Assembly: GCA_050633545.1 (NCBI GenBank)
Contig: JBOEGS010000002.1
Coordinates: 496,001-560,000, forward strand
Source: Litorivita sp050633545
GTDB lineage: Bacteria > Pseudomonadota > Alphaproteobacteria > Rhodobacterales > Rhodobacteraceae
Length of the DNA: 64,000 nt
Direction of reading: 5' to 3'
The translations under genes were made by a program, and so were the position numbers. A model generated the notes under the pieces. That model was not told the DNA's origin and made no database searches. It worked only from the letters and a program-made list of their open reading frames with translations. Below are positions 34,982 to 43,400 of the stretch, in pieces. Each line of letters begins with the position of its first letter. The first letter of the stretch is position 1.

Positions 34982-35593
34982 ATGAAATACCTTATTCTTG
35001 CAGCAGCGGCTGCACTGTCTTTTGGTGGCATGGCGCAAGCGGCCACATGGAACGTCTACGAAAACAACGCCCCCTCGGGTGACTATGCGGATGCACTTGG
35101 TGCGGCAGGCAACCAACTTGGTGCCAATCCGTCGGGTTTTGATACCGTGACCCTTGTCGGAGATTTGGGCTGTAGCGTTGGTTTTTCATCCTGCGGTAGC
35201 GGGGTCGGCAATGATGCGGTCGACGCCTTCTATTTTGATGTTGCCGCGGGATCGTTGTTGACCGAATTGACGCTGTCGACCGAAGGGAGCGGCGGGGTGT
35301 CGCTTCTGGCAGAGCTCTACGACACGTTTGACAGTTCGCAGGTTTTCTCGATTTCTGCTCTGACGAACCAGACGGTCACATTGTTGTCGCTGTTTGATGC
35401 GCCGCTTGGTGAGGGCAATTATAACTTCGCCCTGTCGCTCGTGAGCGGTCCGGAGTCCGGATTGGATGTGTCTTACACCCTTAACGCGACATATGTTGAG
35501 GTGGCATCAGCGGTTCCGCTGCCTGCGTCCTTGCCGCTGCTACTGGCCGGCTTTGGCGGTTTTGCAGCACTGCGCCGCCGTAAAGCGCGCTAA
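34982..35593 (+). CDS. Secreted protein with VPLPA-type C-terminal sorting signal
   Basis: 203 residues. An N-terminal Sec signal (MKYLILAAAAALSFGGMAQA) is followed by a small, Gly/Ser/Asp-rich beta-type domain containing two cysteines. The C-terminus has VPLPASLPLLLAGFGGF then RRRKAR: the VPLPA-CTERM pattern of motif, hydrophobic helix and basic tail that is processed by an exosortase-type system in proteobacteria. ATG 34982 has AGGAAG upstream. The mature function is unknown; surface or matrix display is inferred. The sorting enzyme is not in this window. Confidence 0.75.
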   Translation: MKYLILAAAAALSFGGMAQAATWNVYENNAPSGDYADALGAAGNQLGANPSGFDTVTLVGDLGCSVGFSSCGSGVGNDAVDAFYFDVAAGSLLTELTLSTEGSGGVSLLAELYDTFDSSQVFSISALTNQTVTLLSLFDAPLGEGNYNFALSLVSGPESGLDVSYTLNATYVEVASAVPLPASLPLLLAGFGGFAALRRRKAR

Positions 35594-35600
35594 CAAATTC

Positions 35601-35628
35601 GGATTTGGCAGCGTTGGTTGCCAAATCC
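35601..35628 (+). terminator. Hairpin downstream of the VPLPA gene
   Basis: GGATTTGGCA (35601-35610) pairs perfectly with TGCCAAATCC (35619-35628) across an 8-nt loop, 7 bp after the stop codon. No T-run, so termination or 3'-end protection are both possible. Confidence 0.55.
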
Positions 35629-35724
35629 AACCATCCCCGAAAATGGCGCGGCTGCTTCGCAGATCGGGCCAGCGCAGGGCGTTCAACGGATCGGGTCTGT
35701 TGCAACATATATATTGGGGAATTT

Positions 35725-35809
35725 GGTGCCCAGAAGAGGACTCGAACCTCCACACCCTTGCGAGTACTAGCACCTGAAGCTAGCGCGTCTACCATTCCGC
35801 CACCTGGGC
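35725..35809 (-). tRNA. tRNA-Leu (CAG)
   Basis: On the minus strand the sequence folds as a type II tRNA: acceptor GCCCAGG paired with TCTGGGC, D-arm GGAATGGTAGACG, anticodon loop TTCAGGT (anticodon CAG at 35774-35776), a long variable arm as in Leu tRNAs, T-arm GGTTCGAGTCC, and an encoded CCA (35725-35727). It sits in a 366-bp gap between the VPLPA gene and the NDUFA9-like gene; the rest of the gap holds only the hairpin at 35601 and leader sequence. Confidence 0.96.
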
Positions 35810-35959
35810 ACAGGTGCGTGGAGCGGCGTTTAGACCTACGGACCGGTGCTGTCAACAAGGATTCATGGGGTTTTTAGCATGTCGCGCAAATCGCCTTGCC
35901 GCAGGGGGCGTCAAGGTCTAGGAAAGGCGGTGTATTTTCCTCAATCGGAGGCCTGCCCC

Positions 35960-36943
35960 ATGTCGAAACTTGTCACCATTTACGGCGGATCGGGATTCGT
36001 CGGCCGTTACATCGCCCGCCGCATGGCCAAGGACGGATGGCGCGTGCGCGTGGCCGTGCGCCGCCCCAATGAGGCGATGTTCGTGCGCCCCTACGGCACC
36101 CCAGGACAGGTCGAACCGATCTTGTGCAACATCCGCGACGACGCCTCGGTGCGCGCCGCAATGCAAGGCGCCGATGTGGTGGTCAACTGCGTCGGCATTT
36201 TGGAAGAAAGCGGCAAGAACAGCTTTGAGGCCGTGCAAAAAGACGGCGCGGCCCGCGTTGCCCGTATCGCCGCCGAAAGCGGCGTGGCGCGCATGGTGCA
36301 TATCTCGGCGCTGGGCGCGGACGCGGCATCAAGCAGCGAATATGCCCGCACCAAGGCGGCAGGCGAGGCCGCGGTTCTGGACCACATGCCGGATGCGATG
36401 ATCTTGCGCCCGTCGATCATTTTCGGCGCCGAGGACGAGTTTTTTAATCGTTTCGCGCGGATGGCCGCGATCAGCCCGATCTTGCCCGTTGTGGGCGCGG
36501 CGACCAAGTTTCAACCGGTCTATGTCGAGGATGTGGCCCATGCTGCGGCCTTGGGTGCCGAAGGCGCGGCTGCGGGCGGCATCTATGAGTTGGGCGGTCC
36601 GGACGTCGAGGATTTCCGCACCCTGATGCAGCGCATGTGCGAGGTGATCCGCCGCCGCCGCGTGATCGTCAACCTGCCGTTCTGGATGGCCGGCCTGATG
36701 GCTTCGGTCTTCGGGGTTGTGCAAAAGCTGTCGCTGGGCATCGTCAAGGCGCCCGTCACCTCCGATCAGGTCCGCAATCTGCGCGTGGACAATGTGGTCA
36801 GCGGCGGCGAGAAAACCTTTGCCGATCTGGGCATGACCCCTGCCAATATGGGGGCGATTTTGCCCGAGTATCTGTGGCGCTTCCGCCCCTCGGGGCAATA
36901 TTCCGCGATCAAGGAATCGGCCAAGAACCTGCGCATTCAATAG
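35960..36943 (+). CDS. Complex I NDUFA9-subunit-family NAD(P)-binding protein (atypical SDR)
   Basis: 327 residues. TIYGGSGFVGRYIARRM at the N-terminus is the glycine-rich nucleotide-binding motif; HISALGAD and YARTKAAGE follow, and ILRPSIIFGAEDEFFNRFA is typical of NDUFA9-like proteins. These assist or associate with NADH dehydrogenase or quinone metabolism. ATG 35960 has GGAGG 9 nt upstream; the in-frame extension back to 35846 is rejected. No nuo genes are adjacent. Confidence 0.85.
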   Translation: MSKLVTIYGGSGFVGRYIARRMAKDGWRVRVAVRRPNEAMFVRPYGTPGQVEPILCNIRDDASVRAAMQGADVVVNCVGILEESGKNSFEAVQKDGAARVARIAAESGVARMVHISALGADAASSSEYARTKAAGEAAVLDHMPDAMILRPSIIFGAEDEFFNRFARMAAISPILPVVGAATKFQPVYVEDVAHAAALGAEGAAAGGIYELGGPDVEDFRTLMQRMCEVIRRRRVIVNLPFWMAGLMASVFGVVQKLSLGIVKAPVTSDQVRNLRVDNVVSGGEKTFADLGMTPANMGAILPEYLWRFRPSGQYSAIKESAKNLRIQ

Positions 36944-36973
36944 GCGGCGTTTGGCCTGATCTGTATTCATTGA

Positions 36974-37005
36974 AACGCCCGTGCGAGATCCGCGCGGGCG
37001 TTTTT
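36974..37005. terminator. Intrinsic terminator between the NDUFA9-like gene and uppP
   Basis: AACGCCCGTGCG (36974-36985) pairs with CGCGCGGGCGTT (36991-37002), one T-G wobble, followed by a T-run. It lies between convergent genes; uppP ends 4 bp beyond it. Confidence 0.88.
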
Positions 37006-37008
37006 GCA

Positions 37009-37812
37009 TCAACTATAGGCGATGCCCAAAAGGATCACGCCCAAGATCACGCGGTAGATCACGTAGGGTGTGAAGCTGACCGAGCGCAGCAATCGCATCA
37101 TCAAGACCAGCGCCAAGAGCGCGGCCACAAAAGCGAAAGCCGCCGCGATCCCCGCATCGCGCGCCGCGCTCCAATCCCCTGCCTTGGCCACATCAAGTCC
37201 CAGCAAAATGCCGCTGGCCATGATCGTCGGGATCGACATGAGCATCGCAAGCTTGGCCGCAGATTCGCGCCCGTAGCCCATCTGCCGCGCCCCCGTGATG
37301 GTGATGCCCGACCGCGACGTGCCGGGGATCAGGGCGACGGCTTGCCACAGGCCCATTTTGATCGCATCGCCGAGGGACCAATCGGCGGTGTCTTTGGTCT
37401 GCGCGCCGCGTTGGTCCGCCCAATAGAGGACGACGCCAAAGATCAACATCGCCCATCCGATCACCGCGACCGAGCGCATCATATCGCTCAGCCCTGTTAC
37501 CTTGAGGATCAATCCCACCACGATCACCGGCACCGTCGCAATCATCAACAAAAACGCCAGCTTGGACCCTTCGGTGTCGATACGCCCCGTGACCATCCGC
37601 GGGATACCCGCAAGGCCCATGGCCACGTCGCGCCAGAAATATAAGACCACCGCAAACAGAGTGCCGATATGCACTGCCACGTCGATCATCAACCCTTGGT
37701 CCTCCATGCCGGTGAGTTGCGGCAAAAGGATCAGGTGACCGGAGGAAGAGACCGGCAAAAACTCGGTCAGACCCTGAATCACGGCGACGAGGAAAAGATG
37801 GAAGAGGCTCAT
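37009..37812 (-). CDS. uppP: Undecaprenyl-diphosphatase (BacA/UppP)
   Basis: 267 residues, polytopic membrane protein. Family motifs GLTEFLPVSSSGH (~15-27) and PGTSRSGITITGA hold the catalytic Glu/Ser/Arg residues. It regenerates undecaprenyl phosphate for peptidoglycan and polysaccharide synthesis and gives low-level bacitracin resistance. Normal length. Confidence 0.95.
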   Translation of the reverse strand: MSLFHLFLVAVIQGLTEFLPVSSSGHLILLPQLTGMEDQGLMIDVAVHIGTLFAVVLYFWRDVAMGLAGIPRMVTGRIDTEGSKLAFLLMIATVPVIVVGLILKVTGLSDMMRSVAVIGWAMLIFGVVLYWADQRGAQTKDTADWSLGDAIKMGLWQAVALIPGTSRSGITITGARQMGYGRESAAKLAMLMSIPTIMASGILLGLDVAKAGDWSAARDAGIAAAFAFVAALLALVLMMRLLRSVSFTPYVIYRVILGVILLGIAYS

Positions 37813-38046
37813 AGAGATGTTCCCGAAACTGTCGAGAATCAGCTATAAAACTTCCAAGCGGGAAGGGAAGTGGCTTATTGGGTCCGTATCGGCCCTAATA
37901 TTCGCATAAATTTGCGCCGCAAGCCGCATTTTCCGCCTCTTTCTCAATAATAAGTCAGCTTTTGTGACTTTTATTCCGTTCGCGATCTGTATAGACCCTG
38001 CGCAACGCCCTTATTGGGCAATCATGAACCTTCAGGAGGCAGCGCA

Positions 38047-39480
38047 ATGGCGAAGCAACCGATGCTGAAATTTGTGACGGTCGGGCGGGATATGCCCGAG
38101 AAGCGTGACGCAGGTCTACGCAATCAGGATTTCGACGAGATTTACGCCGAGTTCGCCCGTGCCAAGGCCGAGGAGCAGGCCAGCCGTTGCAGCCAGTGTG
38201 GCGTGCCCTATTGCCAATCGCATTGCCCGTTGCACAACAATATTCCCGACTGGCTCAACCTCACGGCGACGGGCCGTTTGGAAGAGGCCTATCAGGTCAG
38301 CCAAGCCACCAATACCTTCCCCGAAATCTGTGGCCGCATCTGCCCGCAGGACCGTCTGTGCGAAGGCAATTGCGTCATCGAGCAATCGGGCCACGGCACC
38401 GTGACCATCGGCTCGGTCGAAAAATACATCACCGACACCGCATGGGAAAACGGTTGGGTCAAACCGATCACCCCCGCCGTCGAGCGTGACCAATCGGTCG
38501 GCATCATCGGCGCAGGTCCGGGCGGTCTGGCGGCGGCGGATGTTTTGCGCCGCGCGGGCGTGCAGGTCACGGTCTATGACCGCTATGACCGCGCGGGCGG
38601 TTTGCTGACCTACGGCATTCCGGGCTTCAAGCTGGAGAAGGATGTGGTCATGCGCCGCATCGAACAACTGGAACAATCGGGCGTCGAGTTTGTGCTCAAT
38701 TGCACCGTTGGCGAAGACATCAGCTTTGACGCCATTCGCGGCAAACACGACGCGGTCATGATCGCCACGGGCGTCTATAAAACCCGTGATTTACAAGGGC
38801 CTGGCGCGGGCAGCGACGGCATTGTGCGCGCGATTGACTACCTCACCGCGTCGAACCGCGTGAACTTTGGCGACACCGTCGAGGAATTTGACAGCGGCGA
38901 GCTGAACGCCAAGGGCAAAAAGGTCGTCGTCATCGGCGGCGGCGACACGGCGATGGACTGTGTGCGCACGGCGATCCGCCAAGGCGCCACTTCGGTCAAA
39001 TGCCTCTATCGCCGCGACCGCGCCAATATGCCCGGCTCGCAGCGCGAGGTGCAAAACGCCGAAGAAGAGGGCGTCGAATTTGTCTGGCTCGCCGCGCCAA
39101 AAGGTTTTGCGGGCGATCCCGTCTCGGGCGTGATGGTGCAAAAAATGCGCCTTGGCGCGCCCGATGCCTCGGGCCGTCAAAGCCCCGAAGTCATCGAAGG
39201 GGCCGATTACGTCGAAGAGGCCGATCTGGTGGTCAAGGCGCTCGGTTTCGAGCCCGAAGACATCCCCGCGCTTTGGGATACGCCGGAGTTGGAAGTCACC
39301 CGTTGGGGCACGATCAAAGCCGCCTTTACCAGCGGCGCAACCTCGCTCGAAGGTGTCTATGCCGTGGGCGATATCGTGCGCGGAGCGAGCCTTGTGGTTT
39401 GGGCGATCAAGGACGGGCGCGACAGCGCCGAGGCGATCCTGACCTACCTCGAAGGGGCCAAGGAGATTGCCGCCGAATAA
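38047..39480 (+). CDS. gltD: Glutamate synthase (NADPH) small subunit
   Basis: 477 residues. N-terminal cysteine clusters (CSQCGVPYCQSHCPLHN; CGRICPQDRLCEGNC) bind 4Fe-4S. The FAD Rossmann motif is GIIGAGPGGLAAAD and the NADPH motif is VVVIGGGDTAMDC. It passes electrons to GltB for glutamate synthesis. ATG 38047 has AGGAGG 9 nt upstream; the ORF extends 33 nt further. The 234-bp upstream region is A+T rich and likely holds the promoter. Unusually, gltB is separated from it by another gene. Confidence 0.95.
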   Translation: MAKQPMLKFVTVGRDMPEKRDAGLRNQDFDEIYAEFARAKAEEQASRCSQCGVPYCQSHCPLHNNIPDWLNLTATGRLEEAYQVSQATNTFPEICGRICPQDRLCEGNCVIEQSGHGTVTIGSVEKYITDTAWENGWVKPITPAVERDQSVGIIGAGPGGLAAADVLRRAGVQVTVYDRYDRAGGLLTYGIPGFKLEKDVVMRRIEQLEQSGVEFVLNCTVGEDISFDAIRGKHDAVMIATGVYKTRDLQGPGAGSDGIVRAIDYLTASNRVNFGDTVEEFDSGELNAKGKKVVVIGGGDTAMDCVRTAIRQGATSVKCLYRRDRANMPGSQREVQNAEEEGVEFVWLAAPKGFAGDPVSGVMVQKMRLGAPDASGRQSPEVIEGADYVEEADLVVKALGFEPEDIPALWDTPELEVTRWGTIKAAFTSGATSLEGVYAVGDIVRGASLVVWAIKDGRDSAEAILTYLEGAKEIAAE

Positions 39481-39481
39481 G

Positions 39482-39516
39482 GCGCGAAAAACCGCTCGTT
39501 CGGGACGCGGTTTTCG
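39482..39516 (+). terminator. Hairpin after gltD
   Basis: GCGAAAAACCGC (starting 39482) pairs with GCGGTTTTCGC ending near 39516, with one bulged A. C-rich rather than T-rich sequence follows, so termination is uncertain. Confidence 0.5.
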
Positions 39517-39574
39517 CCCCCCGAGCGGCGCAAAACCAACGGCGCAGCGGCCCTCGAAATCGCGGGCTGTATCG

Positions 39575-39603
39575 CGTCGGTAAAACGTCGGTATTTTGTC
39601 GGT
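39575..39603. promoter_or_regulatory. Triple direct repeat CGTCGGT with 11-bp period (site B)
   Basis: CGTCGGT at 39575-39581 and 39586-39592, then TGTCGGT at 39597-39603. With the flanking CTGTATC this matches the reverse complement of 479-507 at nearly every position. It ends 68 bp before the TTG of the hydrolase-like gene, almost the same distance as site A from the doeD-like start. Confidence 0.5.
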
Positions 39604-39671
39604 TTTGCGCGCCGATGCCGGAATGTAGCAATGTCAGCCCTGCTGACGCATGTGGTTAAGGAAGTGTAAGG

Positions 39672-40430
39672 TTGAGCACCGCCAAGCAGGTGGAGGATAT
39701 TTTGGAGGATGAGACGCTGCGCTTGCGGTGGCTCGCAGGGAGCGGTCCGCGCATGGTCGTCTCTTTCACCTCGATCCAACACCGTCATGACGACGGCAGC
39801 CCGCGCGATGAATTTTTGGGCGCGGCGTCGATGGGCGGGCAAAACAAGGTGCTGTTTGTGAGTGATCTGCGCTGGAGCTGGTATTCGCGCGCGGGGTTGA
39901 TGGATAAGATCGTCGATTACGTGACCCGCATCCGCGATATGGAGGAGGTCACAGAAGTCGTCACCATCGGCAATTCGATGGGCGGCTATGGCGCGATGAT
40001 CTTGCCGCGGTTTGTGCCGGTCACCCGCGTGGCGGCCTTTGTGCCGCAGGTCTCGATGCACCCCGATCTGGTGCAAGAAGACCGATGGCCGGGGGTGATG
40101 AAGAACCACGGCACCTATCCGGTGAAAACCGCCGGTGACGTGGTGACCGAGCAGGGCGGGACCGAATTTTATGTGACCTTCGGGCGCAAACAAAAGAAGG
40201 ATCAGGCGCAGGCGGCTCTTTTGCCCGAGGCGGCGAACCTGACGATGAATATGTTGCCCCGCTGCGGCCATGACGCGGCGGAAAAGATGAAGGCAGCAGG
40301 CGTGTTGAACAAAGCCGTGGCAGCCAAGCTGACCGGCGATCGCAAGGCCCTCAAAAAGGCCGTGCAAGACTATGCCCGATACGCGCGCGAGCATTTCGCG
40401 CCGACGTGGCAAACAGACGAGGGTTCGTAA
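39672..40430 (+). CDS. Alpha/beta-hydrolase-like protein of unknown function
   Basis: 252 residues. TIGNSMGGYGAM is a nucleophile elbow (Gly-x-Ser-x-Gly), FVPQVSMHPD follows the next strand, and PRCGHDAAE may supply the catalytic His. The N-terminus RMVVSFTSIQH and KVLFVSDLRWSWY suggests a compact hydrolase core without a signal peptide. The start is a TTG at 39672 with AAGGAAG 8 nt upstream. A longer protein at 59196-60173 shares the same motif order. It lies between gltD and gltB, but no link to glutamate synthesis is apparent. Confidence 0.65.
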   Translation: MSTAKQVEDILEDETLRLRWLAGSGPRMVVSFTSIQHRHDDGSPRDEFLGAASMGGQNKVLFVSDLRWSWYSRAGLMDKIVDYVTRIRDMEEVTEVVTIGNSMGGYGAMILPRFVPVTRVAAFVPQVSMHPDLVQEDRWPGVMKNHGTYPVKTAGDVVTEQGGTEFYVTFGRKQKKDQAQAALLPEAANLTMNMLPRCGHDAAEKMKAAGVLNKAVAAKLTGDRKALKKAVQDYARYAREHFAPTWQTDEGS

Positions 40431-40490
40431 GAGCCGCGAAAACGGGCCTTTAGGGGCTGTCCCCTGCGGGGGCAAATGTGGAGAAGACGC

Positions 40491-43400
40491 ATGACCAAAT
40501 ATGACGCAAGCTGGGCTGCTGCCGAAGCCGCCAAACGCCAGTGGATGGAAGAGAACGGCATGTTCCGCGAGGAGCATGAGCATTCGTCTTGTGGTGTGGG
40601 TCTGGTGGTGTCGGTCGACGGCAAACCCTCGCGGGCCGTTGTCGCCAATGGCATCACCGCGCTCAAGGCGATCTGGCACCGCGGGGCGGTCGATGCGGAT
40701 GGCAAAACCGGCGACGGCGCAGGCATCCATGTGCAAATCCCCGTGCCGTTTTTCTATGACCAGATCCGCCGCACCGGCCACGAGCCGCGCATGGGCGAAT
40801 TGATGGCCGTCGGTCAGGTGTTTTTGCCGCGCACCGATTTTGGCGCGCAGGAAACCTGCCGGACCATCGTCGAAAGCGAAGTGCTGCGCATGGGCTATTA
40901 TATCTATGGCTGGCGCCATGTGCCGGTGGATATCGATTGCCTCGGCGACAAGGCCAATGCGACCCGCCCCGAGATCGAGCAAATCCTGATCTCGAACTCC
41001 AAAGGCGTGGATGAAGAGACCTTCGAACGCGAGCTTTACGTGATCCGCCGCCGCATCGAAAAAGCCGCCGCCGCGCAGGGCGTGGGCGCGCTCTATATCT
41101 GTTCGCTGTCCTGCCGGTCGATCATCTACAAAGGCATGATGCTGGCCGAGCAGGTCGCGGTCTTCTACCCCGATCTCGAGGACGAGCGTTTCGAGAGCGC
41201 CTTTGCGATCTATCACCAGCGCTATTCGACCAACACCTTCCCGCAGTGGTGGCTGGCCCAACCCTTCCGCATGCTGGCCCATAACGGCGAGATCAACACG
41301 CTCAAGGGCAACCTCAACTGGATGAAAAGCCACGAGATCCGCATGGCGTCGAGCGCCTTTGGCGATCTGGCCGAAGACATCAAACCCATCGTTCCGGGCG
41401 GATCGTCGGATTCGGCGGCCTTGGACGCGGTGTTCGAGGTTCTGGTGCGCGCGGGCCGCAATGCGCCCATGGCCAAAACCATGCTGGTGCCCGAAAGCTG
41501 GTCCAAACAGGCGGTCGAATTGCCCGAAGCATGGCGCGACATGTATTCCTATGTGAACTCCGTGATGGAGCCGTGGGACGGCCCCGCCGCGCTGGCCATG
41601 ACCGATGGCCGCTGGGTTTGCGCGGGTCTGGATCGCAACGGCCTGCGCCCGATGCGCTATGTGGTGACCGGCGAAGGCATCCTGATCGCCGGTTCCGAGG
41701 CGGGCATGGTGCCCTTTGACGAGGCCGCCGTGGTCGAAAAAGGCGCGCTTGGTCCGGGGCAGATGCTGGCCGTGGATATGGCCGAGGGCAAGCTCTACCA
41801 CGACACCGACATCAAGGACAAACTGGCCGCAAGCCAGCCCTTTGGCGATTGGGTCGGCAAGATTAAAGACCTCGAAGAGGTGCTTGGCAATATCGACGAG
41901 ACCCCCGTATATGCGGGCGCCGATCTGCGCCGCCGTCAAATCGCGGCAGGCTATTCCATTGAAGAGCTTGAACAAATTCTCGCGCCCATGGCCGAGGATG
42001 GCAAGGAAACGCTCGCCTCGATGGGCGATGATACGCCTTCTGCGGTTTTGTCCAAACAATACCGCCCGCTGTCGCATTTCTTCCGTCAGAACTTTAGTCA
42101 GGTGACCAACCCGCCGATCGACAGCCTGCGCGAATTCCGCGTGATGAGCCTCAAGACGCGGTTCGGCAACCTCAAGAACGTGCTCGACGAAAGCTCGGCC
42201 CAGACCGAAATTCTGGTGCTCGAAAGCCCCTTCGTCGCCAATGCGCAATTCGACGAGCTGACCAAATATTTCAACGCCGATATGACGGTGATCGACTGCA
42301 CCTTCCCCGCGGGCGGCGGCAAGGGCGCGCTGCGCACGGCGCTTGACCGTATCCGCGCCGAAGCCGAGGACGCGGTGCGTTCGGGCGGCGGTCATATCGT
42401 TTTGTCCGATATGGAGCAGGGCGAAGGCAAGGTCGGCATGCCGATGATCCTTGCCACCTCGGCGGTCCATAGCTGGCTGACGCAAAAGGGCCTGCGCACT
42501 TTCTGCTCGCTCGGTGTGCGCTCTGCCGAATGTATCGACCCGCATTATTTCGCAGTGCTGATCGGTTGCGGCGCGACCATCGTCAATGCCTACCTCGCCG
42601 AGGACAGCATTGCCGACCGGATCGAGCGCGGCCTTCTGGACGGCACTTTGTCGGAAAACGTGCAGCGCTACCGCGAGGCGGTGGATGCCGGATTGCTCAA
42701 GATCATGGCCAAAATGGGCATCTCGGTGATCTCCTCCTATCGCGGCGGTTTGAACTTCGAGGCCGTCGGCCTGTCGCGCGCCATGTGCGCCGAGTTTTTC
42801 CCGGGGATGCTTTCGCGTATTTCGGGCATCGGCGTGTCGGGCATCCAGACCAAAGCCGAAGAAGTCCATGCCAAAGGCTGGACCTCGGGATCGGAAATCC
42901 TGCCCATTGGCGGGTTCTACAAGGCGCGTAAATCGGGCGAGACCCATGCATGGGGCGCGCAAAACATGCACCTGTTGCAAGCCGCCTGTAACCGCGCCTC
43001 TTACGAACTGTGGAAGCAATATTCCAAGGCGATGCAATCCAACCCGCCGATCCATTTGCGCGATATGTTGGCGATCAAACCCTTGGGCAAAGCGATCCCC
43101 ATCGAAGAGGTCGAAAGCATCACCTCGATCCGCAAGCGGTTCGTGACCCCTGGCATGTCCTTGGGCGCGCTCAGCCCCGAGGCGCATAAATTGCTCAACG
43201 TGGCCATGAACCGTATCGGCGCAAAATCCGACAGCGGCGAGGGCGGCGAAGATCCGGCGCATTTCGTGCCCGAACCCAATGGCGATAACCCCTCGGCCAA
43301 GATCAAACAGGTCGCATCGGGCCGCTTTGGCGTGACCGCCGAATACCTGAACCAATGCGAAGAGTTGGAAATCAAGGTCGCCCAAGGTGCAAAACCGGGC

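Noticed and set aside
35725..35809. tRNA-Leu as an integration site for a genomic island
   Set aside because: I looked for an integrase gene and a repeated tRNA 3' end nearby and saw neither; flanking genes are ordinary.
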